DNA of 64,000 nt, taken from JABDGM01 sp963738665. GTDB lineage: Bacteria > Planctomycetota > Planctomycetia > Pirellulales > Lacipirellulaceae. Positions 56,478 through 64,000 of this stretch are shown here, in pieces (position 1 is the stretch's first letter; each line of letters opens with the position of its first letter). Under the pieces are notes generated by a model. The model saw nothing but the letters and a program-made list of their open reading frames with translations, ran no database searches and was not told the DNA's origin. Location: contig CAVTXL010000002.1 of NCBI GenBank assembly GCA_963738665.1, positions 868,001-932,000 of the forward strand. Reading direction: 5' to 3'. The position numbers and the translations under genes are program-made.

Positions 56478-57433
56478 TTAGGACTTGTTTTCACGCTCCA
56501 GGTCGGAACGCGATGGCTCGGCGCTCTGCGGCGAGCGTGAAGGTGCAGACTCGGCGCAAAGCGTCGAACTGGCGCGTTCCCACGTTGACGATCCGCCGTG
56601 GCAGGCAGAGCGTGGGAACGAGCTGTCCGCACTCAGTTTGCGTGGATCCACGGTCAGCCAGTTCTTGAACCGAATCATCTCCGGATCGGCGTGAAAGCGA
56701 CGGAGATGGAACGAATCGTCGCCGGGGAAGTTGTAGCCTCCGTATGCCGAACAGACGCCGGCGTAGCCAGCCTCGACGGCGACTTGGAATGCCTCGGCCG
56801 ACATATGCTCTTTCTGGCCGAAGGGAAAGGCGAAGTAGCGGACTGGGCGTCCGATCATTTGTTCGAGCTCGCACTTGCTGCCCTGGATTTCATCGACCAG
56901 CTCTTCGATCGATTGGCAGTCGCCCAAGTTGACGTGATTTCGCGTGTGAGCGCCGAGCTCCACGCCCGCGGCCGCCAGCCGCCGCAACTGGTTGGGCGTA
57001 TTGGGGACGAGCGGCTGTCCCGCGGCCACGTCGTGCGGAAAGGGCCGACCGCTGTCGATGAACTCGGTCGAGACAAAGTACGTGTAGGGGATGTCGTACT
57101 TGGCCAGAAACGGCAGGGCGAAGTGGAGGTTTTCGGTATATCCATCGTCGAACGTCAGGCAAACGGTGGGGCGGCTGTTTTGACCGGAAGCAATTCGGCG
57201 CTGTCCCTCGGCAAGGGGCACAATGTCGAATCGCCGCTGCAGCCAGCGAATCTGCCGGGCGAAGGCCCTCGTGGAGATGGTCCAGTCGTTTGGATGCTCG
57301 TCCGCCACGCGGTGATAGAACAGAATTCGCACCGGCGCGCTGCGATGAGCAGCGCGAACGCTGGCCTGCGCCAGCGTGCGGGCAGGGTCGCCCAGTAATA
57401 GGCGCCGAGCGCGGTTTGTTTCCAAGTGTTCAT
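56478..57433 (-). CDS. polysaccharide deacetylase (NodB fold; one frameshift)
   Basis: MNTWKQTALGAYYWATLPA, a slip near 57,378, TLAQASVRAAHRSAPVRILF YHRV, then the NodB core: TVCLTFDDGYTEN (metal-binding Asp-Asp), ELGAHTRNHVNLGD (HxxxH), RPVRYFAFPFGQKEHMS and AGYAGVCSAYGGYN. Removes N-acetyl groups from polysaccharide. The last 45 codons run through a GTTCCCACG...CGTGGGAAC palindrome (56,577-56,624) and look added to the normal end. Confidence 0.85.
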
Positions 57434-57562
57434 CACGGCAGCGTGCGGATGTAAACGGTTGGCGTATTTTTCGTTGTGCATCGTCCGGAGGACGCACCGA
57501 GCGGCGAACAACCGATCCCAGAACTGTCCCTCCCCCCGGGGAGATGGATTATGGGGAACAAA

Positions 57563-58765
57563 CTATGTGGGCACTTCTCGGGAACACGAGTTGCCCGCGA
57601 GCTGTCGCCGTGTTCTTCGTACCCAATCTGTCATGCGACCGGTGGCCGTCAATACGTCTCCGCGGAAACGGGCCAGCCGGCGCGGGGGAGTGATGCGAAC
57701 GTTCTTGGTCGCTTGTGGCGTTGCCCGCCAGTGGGCCTTGTACACTTCATCTCCGCGGAGGAAATCGACCGTACGGTGGCCCTCGCCGATGGCAGCGCGC
57801 ATCCAGAGGATGTTCGACAGGCGGCCTGGTTCCTCAGCCAGTCGGTCGGGGTCGACACCCCCTTGATAAGCATAGGTCGTGTCGCCGCCGGCAAAGTGGT
57901 ATTCGGCCGCCGCCGGCGAGCCGTCCAGCTCCAGCCAACTCAGCCGCAGGGCATCGCGGGTCAGCAGTCGGGCTGCTAAATCGCGATGGAAGTCATGAAA
58001 ATGTCGCGAGGCAAAGCAACCGTGTTCGCCCAGGCTTTTGCGTCGCCGCTGGTGCAAATCAACCAAAATCGCCCAGGCCTCAGCGAGCTCCGCCGGCGAT
58101 TGGACGCGATGCCAGACGGCACGATCGGATTCGAGCACTCGGCGTTCGAGCTGACGCAGTTGTTTGCGGTGCGATTTGGATATTGTCGCCAGGTATTCAT
58201 CCCACGTCGGCGGTAACTCGACGGCCCAGGTGGCGACGGCATCCTGCTGCGTTACGCCGCAGCCGGACTGCGCCAGGTTATCGATCAAACAGTGAACGGC
58301 CGGGTCGTTTGTGTCGATGGCCGCCAGATCCAGGCGGTCCCAGGCGACGTGGTCTGCTGTGAGGGCCAAGGCGACCGCATGGCACGCGGCCTGCAGACGC
58401 TGTGGTGACGAGCAGACGACGGATAGATGATCAGTACACACTTCTCCCGTTCCGAGCCAACGGAGCACTTTGCCAGAGAGGACCGAACGCTCTAAATACC
58501 ACGGAAAAACTGCTAACAGTCGTGGTTTTGGGGCATCGGAATCCGCAGCGCTGTTAACTACTGTGAGCGGGCTTTCCTCGTAGACGGCGAAAACATTGAG
58601 CATGCGAGAGGCCCCGAAGCGATCGGCCGCGTCGGCGGCGCCGTAGTGCTTCCACCAGGTGACGAGCCAATCCCAGGAACGAAACGGCACGTCCGCAGCC
58701 AATTCGTTCCAGGCGTGCTTGAGCGGATTCAGCTCTTCCAGCGTCGTCAACTGTCGGACAATCAT
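57563..58765 (-). CDS. GNAT-fold acetyltransferase (FemAB/CelD-like)
   Basis: 400 aa. MIVRQLTTLEELNPLKHAWN, FRSWDWLVTWWKHYG, LLAVFPWYLERSVLSGKVLR, EYLATISKSHRKQLRQLERR, LDGSPAAAEYHFAGGDTTYA YQGG, DFLRGDEVYKAHWRATPQAT. The double GNAT layout of cellulose/exopolysaccharide-associated acyltransferases. Probably acylates the polysaccharide or its precursor. Confidence 0.82.
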   Translation of the reverse strand: MIVRQLTTLEELNPLKHAWNELAADVPFRSWDWLVTWWKHYGAADAADRFGASRMLNVFAVYEESPLTVVNSAADSDAPKPRLLAVFPWYLERSVLSGKVLRWLGTGEVCTDHLSVVCSSPQRLQAACHAVALALTADHVAWDRLDLAAIDTNDPAVHCLIDNLAQSGCGVTQQDAVATWAVELPPTWDEYLATISKSHRKQLRQLERRVLESDRAVWHRVQSPAELAEAWAILVDLHQRRRKSLGEHGCFASRHFHDFHRDLAARLLTRDALRLSWLELDGSPAAAEYHFAGGDTTYAYQGGVDPDRLAEEPGRLSNILWMRAAIGEGHRTVDFLRGDEVYKAHWRATPQATKNVRITPPRRLARFRGDVLTATGRMTDWVRRTRRQLAGNSCSREVPT

Positions 58766-59249
58766 TCGGACCTTTCGAAGGGGTGCTCATTCACGGCTCG
58801 GCGCCGCCTGTCGGGCCAGTCGTGGCTTCTGCCAGAGATTGCAAACTAAGTGCCTTACGACTGGGGCCGCATCCATTCGCCGCCAGCCAGCATGGAATGA
58901 TCGTCGAGACCGTTACCAGACTCGGCCTGGAGGCTGTGGGAAAGCAATCCTCCGCGCATTGCGCTCGGAGCTGTACCGGTTGAATGGCTCGTGCGGATGA
59001 GGGTGTGGTGAGGCGAGATCGCGACGCGCTGTCTTTGCGAAACGCAGCCGGGGCCGACTGTGTGGGCGGGTCGGGCGTGGGTAAGCGACGCTGCCGACGA
59101 GACAAATGCCGTCTGGGTAAGGGGTTACTGCACTAGCCCACCGATGCGTCACCGGCCGCTGCTAGGGCCGGGCACAGACTTTGCCTCTCACGCCAGCCCG
59201 ACGATGCCGGGCCGGCGTCGAGAGGCGACACAGCACCAGGAAACGACCT
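58766..59249. other. divergent intergenic region
   Basis: Separates the minus-strand genes from the plus-strand Wzz-Wzy pair. No gene. A strong hairpin lies at 59183-59226 (next entry); promoters must lie here but none is clear. Confidence 0.5.
59183..59226 (+). promoter_or_regulatory. hairpin in the leader of the Wzz-like gene
   Basis: GCCTCTCACGCC.GCCCG pairs with CCGGGCCGGCGTCGAGAGGC around ACGATG, with a few bulges. It ends 23 bases before the ATG, just upstream of AGGAA. Could be an attenuator or a translation control element. Confidence 0.4.
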
Positions 59250-60848
59250 ATGGACTCGACTCACCGCGAAGGTTTCCCCCACAACGGCACGGCCGACAAA
59301 GGGTCGGGTCATGCCAGCAGCGCCGCGCCGATTGGACGTGCCGCCGGTATCGGTTATTCGTGGAATTCGCCCGCCGACATCGGGCACATTCTCCGGTCGC
59401 ACCTATGCCTGTGGCTTGTTCCGGCGGTCGCCTGCACCGTCCTGGCCGCCGGCTACGCATTGTTAGCGTCACGTGAGTGGCGGGCCGCACAGGCCCTCAT
59501 CGTGCGGCCCGAGGCGGCCAGCGTTTCGGACGAACGGCTGGGCAAGTTCTCGGATCTTTCCGAAATGAAGACGCTCCAGGAGACTATCTTGGAGGTCGCT
59601 AAGAGCCAAGGTGTCCTCAAAGCCACGCTGGAAAAAATCGGCCCGCCGAGCAGCCGCAGCGCGGCCAACTGGCCGACCGCTCGGGACGTCGAAGAATTCC
59701 GCACGCACATTGATATGCGGCCGCCCGGCGGAGCCGAATTCGGCAAGACCGAGGTGTTCTATCTGTCAGTGCTGGACACGCATCGCTTGCGGGCGAGCGA
59801 CATGCTGGCGGAACTTTGCAACCAGCTCGAACAACGAATGCAGGAGCTACGCGACCAGCGGGCCCAGAGTATGGTCGCTGAACTCCAGCGAACAGTCGAA
59901 ATGGCTGAGCACGACCTGGCCGGCCGCACCGAGCAGCTTTCGCAGTTCGAAGCCCACATCGGCGCCGACCTGGTCGAGCTTCGCAACCTGAACGCCACGA
60001 CCGGCGGGCAGGGCGAAGTGTCGCAAGAATTGCAGACGATTGAAGCCGAACGCCGGGCGAACGATTCGCAGCGACGGGAAAACCTGCGGCTGGTGGAACT
60101 GCTGAAACGAGCGCAGGACGACCCCACGCAACTACTCGCCACGCCGAGCAGCCTGTTGCAGTCGCAGCCGTCGCTGAGCCGGCTGAAAGATTCGCTGATC
60201 GATGCGAAAGTTCGTGTGGCCGGTTTGATCGGCACTCGCAGTGAGCAGCATCCGTTCGTGATTGCCGCCCGCGCATCGGAGAAGGAAATTCGCGACCAGT
60301 TGCATCAGGAGATTCAGGGGGCGATTGCCGGCCTCGATGTCACGCTGGAAATGAATGCCGACCGGGAACAATCACTCGTGGCGAAGCAGAAGGAAGCCCG
60401 CCAGCGGCTGAGCCGGCTGGCTGAGTCGAGGGCCGAATACGCGAACCTGGTCGTCGCGGCCGAGAATCACACGAAGCTCGTCGAAGCGGCCCGCAAGAAC
60501 CTGGCCGACGCCCGCGCACGGCAAACTTCAGCCCACAGCGCGAGCATCATCGGCCGCATCGACGGCGTGGACGCCGGGATTCGGCCGGTCGGACCGGGGC
60601 GAGTGACGATTACCGCGTCCGGCGGCATTGCCGGGCTGTTGCTCGGATTCGGACTCGTGTTCTTGGCCGGCGTACCGGCCCCTGCTGTTGCTGGCGACCG
60701 CAGCTCAGCCGGTCTGCGGCGCTGGAACGAAGGCAGTTCTTTGGCCAGCGGTCGCAGACCAGAACAATTCGGTCTGCGCCCGAGCGTGTCGTTGGAAGAT
60801 GCACTGCGCGAAGCCGAGTCGCCGATTCCGCGCGGCAACGATTGGTGA
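59250..60848 (+). CDS. Wzz/GumC-like polysaccharide chain-length or export protein
   Basis: 532 aa from MDSTHREGFPHNGTADKGSG, AGGAA upstream. First membrane helix LWLVPAVACTVLAAGYALL (about 75), a long periplasmic coiled coil (SMVAELQRTVEMAEHDLAGR, LSRLAESRAEYANLVVAAEN), second helix VTITASGGIAGLLLGFGLVF LAG (about 460), cytoplasmic tail without kinase domain. Fits the Wzz family that sets chain length with Wzy. Confidence 0.78.
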   Translation: MDSTHREGFPHNGTADKGSGHASSAAPIGRAAGIGYSWNSPADIGHILRSHLCLWLVPAVACTVLAAGYALLASREWRAAQALIVRPEAASVSDERLGKFSDLSEMKTLQETILEVAKSQGVLKATLEKIGPPSSRSAANWPTARDVEEFRTHIDMRPPGGAEFGKTEVFYLSVLDTHRLRASDMLAELCNQLEQRMQELRDQRAQSMVAELQRTVEMAEHDLAGRTEQLSQFEAHIGADLVELRNLNATTGGQGEVSQELQTIEAERRANDSQRRENLRLVELLKRAQDDPTQLLATPSSLLQSQPSLSRLKDSLIDAKVRVAGLIGTRSEQHPFVIAARASEKEIRDQLHQEIQGAIAGLDVTLEMNADREQSLVAKQKEARQRLSRLAESRAEYANLVVAAENHTKLVEAARKNLADARARQTSAHSASIIGRIDGVDAGIRPVGPGRVTITASGGIAGLLLGFGLVFLAGVPAPAVAGDRSSAGLRRWNEGSSLASGRRPEQFGLRPSVSLEDALREAESPIPRGNDW

Positions 60849-60976
60849 GAGCTGAGCTCGGAAAAGGCCGCTTGGCGAGGCGGCTTTCTGTACGACTGAT
60901 ACGCCGGTGGCGAGCTCGGCCGGAGTGAGGTGATCGAAACACTTCGATCGCGCAAGTTTTAGGGGGAGGGAATCGG

Positions 60977-63181
60977 ATGGGATTGATCGCTGCGATCGTG
61001 GCCGTGGCGGCCCTCGTGTGGGGAGCGGCCCTCGCGCCGCGTGTGCCGCTGGTGGTTGGCGCGGCCGGCTTTGTGATTGTCGGCTACGTGTTCGGCTTCG
61101 ACTTTTGGAATGCTCACGTCGGGCCCTTGCCGCTCACACTCGACCGGCTAGTGCTACTCGCCCTCGCGGCCGCGTTCGCGATTCAATGGCGGCAGCGACG
61201 ACTGTCCCCACGTCCATTGACGCACTGCGATTGGTTGTTGGGAGGAATCATCATCTATTTGGCCGCAAGCGCGCTGGCCGCCGGCCCACCGGCCGTAGCT
61301 GGCGCCGCTTCCCCGTGGGGCCGCCTGGCAACCGCATTCGTCATTCCAGCCGTGCTCTATGCAATTGTGCGTCAGGCCCCGTTCTCGCAGCGCGGGTGGT
61401 TGGGGGTGCTTGTTTGTTTTGTCGGCCTGGGTGTCTACCTGGCGGTCACGGCGTTGTCGGAAGTGACCGGCCAATGGTCGCTTGTGTTTCCACATTTCAT
61501 CGCCGATCCCAATCTGGGCATTCATTTCGGCCGGGCGCACGGTCCGGATTTGAATGCTGCCAGCCTTGGCATCTATCTCACCGCCTGCGGCTGTTGTGCC
61601 TGGTTCTTGCTGCGCGAGGTCGGCCCGCATTATCAAAAACTGGCTCTGGCGCTCGTCTTGCCGCTTGTCCTGATCGCCGTATATGCGACCTATACTCGTT
61701 CCACGTGGTTCGGGTTGGCAGCGGCGGTCCTGGTTATCGCTGCTTTCGAGACCCCGCGGCACTGGCGGCTGCCGGCGCTCGCCGGAACCGGATTAGTCGG
61801 CCTGTTTGTGATCGCCGTCTCTTGGAATCACCTCGTGGGGCTAAAGCGCGAAGGCACGGCCGCCGAGTCCGAGCATTCGGTCGACCAGCGCGAATCATTT
61901 ACTTACGTTTCGTGGCAGATGTTCAAGGATCATCCGCTGTTGGGCGTCGGCTTCGGCCGGTTCTATGACCGCAAGTTGCCGTATCTGTCGGATCGCTCGC
62001 AGCCATTCGAGCTGGAATCGATTCGCCCGCTGCATCATCACAACACGTTCCTTGGCTTCCTGACAGAAACCGGATTGTTCGGACTGGCCGCCTATGTCGC
62101 GTTGCTAACGGCTTGGGGCCGACACGCCTGTCGGCTGGCGACGCTGGGGGCGTCCGCCGACCGGCGATCCGTGCGGGCGATTGGCGTCCTGATGTTGGCC
62201 CTGTTGGCCAACTATGTCTGTTCAGCCGTGTTTCACGATCTCACGCTCGTCCCGACGCAACACTGGCTGCTGTTCGTGTTCGCCGCAATGACGGTCAACA
62301 TGGAGCAACAATCTTGCGGCCGGGCGGTGAAACGTGAGACGCGAAGGAAATCGTTTGCCGCCAACTCGCCAAATGCGATCGCCCCATCGAAGTGGTCGGG
62401 CCTCGGCGACGTGGTCAAGTTGTTCGGCATGAGCGTTTCACGCGTGACGATGCCCGAAGCCGTGCAGCAAGTTCTTGAATGGTGCCGAGCACCGCGTGGA
62501 ACGACCTGCCGATACGTCGTGACGCCCAACCTCAACCACGCCGTGATGTTCCAGCATCGTGGCGATCTTCGAGCCGCGTATGCCGACGCATCGCTGACAG
62601 TCGCGGACGGCGCACCGCTCGTCATCGTTTCGCGCTGGCTGAGCGCCTTTCGCTCGAAGCTCTCCCTGCCCGAACGAGTCGCCGGCAGCGACCTGGTGCC
62701 AAAACTACTTGCCGCGAACGACCCCAGTCGGCCGCTGCGAGTGTTTCTGCTCGGCGCCGCCCCGGGCGTAGCCAAGGCTGCCGCGCGCCGCATTCAAGCA
62801 GAGCGACAGGGCGTTCACGTTGTCGCCACGTATTCGCCGCCGCCAGGCTTTGAGCACGACCCGCTGGAGAACTCGATCATACTAAAGGCGATTGCCGCCA
62901 CGGAGCCCGACCTGCTCGTTATCGGCCTCGGCGCGCCGAAACAAGAGGTGTGGGTCCACCGCCAGCGCCGCGAATTGCGGGCCAAGGTCGCAATCTGTGC
63001 CGGTGCGACCATCGATTTTCTGGCCGGCGAGAAGCGCCGCGCTCCGAAATGGATGCGCCGCGCCGGCCTGGAGTGGGCCCACCGGATCTCGACCGAGCCG
63101 CGGCGCCTGACTGGCCGCTATCTCCGCGACGCCTGCCGCTTGCCGCAGCTCGTTTGGCGAGAAATGGCGTCGCCGCGCTGA
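60977..63181 (+). CDS. fusion of O-antigen polymerase/ligase-like (Wzy/WaaL) and TagA/WecG/CpsF glycosyltransferase
   Basis: 734 aa, GGGGGAGGG upstream. Residues 1-450: about 12 membrane helices with the O-antigen ligase segment (YATYTRSTWFGLAAAVLVIA, FKDHPLLGVGFGRFYDRKLP, HHHNTFLGFLTETGLFGLAA). Residues 475-734: TagA family, YVVTPNLNHAVMFQHRGDLR, YADASLTVADGAPLVIVSRW (catalytic Asp region), RVFLLGAAPGVAKAAARRIQ, PDLLVIGLGAPKQEVWVHRQ, ICAGATIDFLAGEKRRAPKW. No frameshift or stop between the halves. It joins the polymerisation and a membrane-linked transfer step. Confidence 0.85.
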   Translation: MGLIAAIVAVAALVWGAALAPRVPLVVGAAGFVIVGYVFGFDFWNAHVGPLPLTLDRLVLLALAAAFAIQWRQRRLSPRPLTHCDWLLGGIIIYLAASALAAGPPAVAGAASPWGRLATAFVIPAVLYAIVRQAPFSQRGWLGVLVCFVGLGVYLAVTALSEVTGQWSLVFPHFIADPNLGIHFGRAHGPDLNAASLGIYLTACGCCAWFLLREVGPHYQKLALALVLPLVLIAVYATYTRSTWFGLAAAVLVIAAFETPRHWRLPALAGTGLVGLFVIAVSWNHLVGLKREGTAAESEHSVDQRESFTYVSWQMFKDHPLLGVGFGRFYDRKLPYLSDRSQPFELESIRPLHHHNTFLGFLTETGLFGLAAYVALLTAWGRHACRLATLGASADRRSVRAIGVLMLALLANYVCSAVFHDLTLVPTQHWLLFVFAAMTVNMEQQSCGRAVKRETRRKSFAANSPNAIAPSKWSGLGDVVKLFGMSVSRVTMPEAVQQVLEWCRAPRGTTCRYVVTPNLNHAVMFQHRGDLRAAYADASLTVADGAPLVIVSRWLSAFRSKLSLPERVAGSDLVPKLLAANDPSRPLRVFLLGAAPGVAKAAARRIQAERQGVHVVATYSPPPGFEHDPLENSIILKAIAATEPDLLVIGLGAPKQEVWVHRQRRELRAKVAICAGATIDFLAGEKRRAPKWMRRAGLEWAHRISTEPRRLTGRYLRDACRLPQLVWREMASPR

Positions 63182-63189
63182 GCGCTCAA

Positions 63190-63270
63190 CCCAGAACCAT
63201 TCTGAAAGGGGGACAGGCAAGTCTTGCTCTGCGGACTACGCAAGATGAGCCAGTCCCCGACGGTTCTGGG
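63190..63270. repeat. nested inverted repeat between the Wzy fusion and the sulfatase-like gene
   Basis: Three nested stems share one centre: CCCAGAACC/GGTTCTGGG (63190/63262), GGGGGAC/GTCCCC (63208/63253) and TCTTGC/GCAAGA (63223/63240). No T run follows. Either a terminator, a structured RNA, or a small mobile palindrome. Confidence 0.55.
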
Positions 63271-63333
63271 ATAAACGCTGAGCCGGCAGGCTTCGCCTTG
63301 ACTCGCCCGCCGCGGCGGCCGACGATTCTGTGC

Positions 63334-64000
63334 ATGCAAAATGGCCATTTATTGATCGTTGCCGTTGACGGACTGCGAGCGTCCGCCCTGGGCGCCTACG
63401 GCAACACAACTTTTCCGACGCCGGCGCTCGATCGATTTGCCGCCCAGAGTGCACTATTGGACTTTTGCTTCGCGCCGTCTGTCGAGATGCCGGCGGTGTA
63501 TCGCTCGCTGTGGCATTCCTCTCATCCGCTGCGGGAGTCCGGCTACGCCACCAACCGTCCATCGCTGCCGCGCTTGTTCGGCGAGCACGGCTATGACACA
63601 ACGCTTGTGACCGATGACCAGTCTTTGCTGGAAATCCACGGCACCGCCAATTTTCATCAAGCGATTCTTACCCCGCCGTCGCTGCCGGACGTTTTTGCCG
63701 CGGCCAGCGAAGTCGTATCGCGGTTCGCCGCCGACGGCCGTCTTCGGCCCCAGCTTGTCTGGCTTCACGCCCGAGGTATGTACGGCCCGTGGCAAGCGCC
63801 CAGCGAGTGGCAAGAGTCGCTGCTGGACGAAGACGATCCGCCGCCGCTGGCTGTCAGTGAGCCACCGGACATCATTCTTAACGACAGCGACGATCCTGAT
63901 CTGCCGTTTCGCTGCGCTTCGGCTTACGCGGCTGAGGTAATGCTGCTGGACCGATGTTGGAAAGAATTGATGGCCGTCGTGGACGACGGTCAAGCGAGTG
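63334..64000 (+). CDS. sulfatase/alkaline-phosphatase-superfamily protein (3' truncated by window)
   Basis: Open to the right edge (222 codons). LLIVAVDGLRASALGAYGNT and FPTPALDRFAAQSALLDFCF are the start of the sulfatase fold; LVTDDQ, LVWLHARGMYGPWQAPSEW and AAEVMLLDRCWKELMAVVDD are later strands. The CxPSR/SxPxR nucleophile motif is not seen where expected (APSVEMPAVYRS), so it may be a non-canonical member or an inactive one. Could remove sulfate from the exported polysaccharide. Confidence 0.7.
   Translation, partial: MQNGHLLIVAVDGLRASALGAYGNTTFPTPALDRFAAQSALLDFCFAPSVEMPAVYRSLWHSSHPLRESGYATNRPSLPRLFGEHGYDTTLVTDDQSLLEIHGTANFHQAILTPPSLPDVFAAASEVVSRFAADGRLRPQLVWLHARGMYGPWQAPSEWQESLLDEDDPPPLAVSEPPDIILNDSDDPDLPFRCASAYAAEVMLLDRCWKELMAVVDDGQAS

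Overview
The window looks like a chromosomal segment of a planctomycete, probably Pirellulales-like. It is GC-rich and carries lineage hallmarks: secreted proteins with an EPLEDR motif after a basic N-terminus, type I dockerin plus PEP-CTERM tails, HAF repeats, a Ser/Thr kinase fused to WD40 repeats beside its own ECF sigma factor, and small membrane proteins starting with NPYxxP. This is inferred from protein families only. No rRNA is present.

Layout. 0-2.7 kb: the end of a YhaN-like SMC/ABC ATPase and an initiator tRNA with terminator. 2.8-11.2 kb: a minus-strand cluster of surface/secreted proteins (FG-GAP + dockerin, HAF repeat + PEP-CTERM) that looks tandemly duplicated and partly decayed, with orphan sorting tails. 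11.2-15.8 kb: kinase-WD40 and ECF sigma factor. A copy of the tRNA 3' end lies at 15.94 kb, 13.3 kb from the intact tRNA. 16-43 kb: mostly housekeeping genes, namely PAS-LuxR regulator, HTH regulator, rnc, mgtE, pdxJ, lysS, an FtsX/LolD-type transporter, a branched-chain aminotransferase, thioredoxins, a sigma54 activator, fabI and several secreted proteins. 43-45.5 kb: IS200/IS605 and IS110 remnants.

45.5-51.3 kb is the most notable region: a chromosomal integron that I recognise from sequence. A divergent intI-type tyrosine recombinase (with the IntI-specific insert) is followed on the other strand by a candidate attI, a candidate cassette promoter and about eight small cassette genes separated by attC-like palindromes ending in GCCTAAC/GTTAGGC. 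Cargo includes a RibD/DHFR-like enzyme, a DUF4160-DUF2442 pair, and several small membrane or secreted proteins, two with the planctomycete NPYxxP start. One cassette is empty (two attC back to back) and one cassette ORF reads through its attC into the next.

51.8-64 kb: cdsA and plsC (phospholipid synthesis), then an exopolysaccharide locus: GT4 glycosyltransferase, Wzx-like flippase, polysaccharide deacetylase, FemAB/GNAT-like protein, Wzz/GumC-like protein, a Wzy-TagA/WecG fusion, and a sulfatase-like protein running off the edge.

Caution: about 20 single-base frameshifts interrupt otherwise well-conserved genes, including essential ones (lysS, pdxJ, plsC). This suggests indel errors in the assembly, so frameshifted genes are given as whole genes with the break marked and are not called dead unless other decay is visible.
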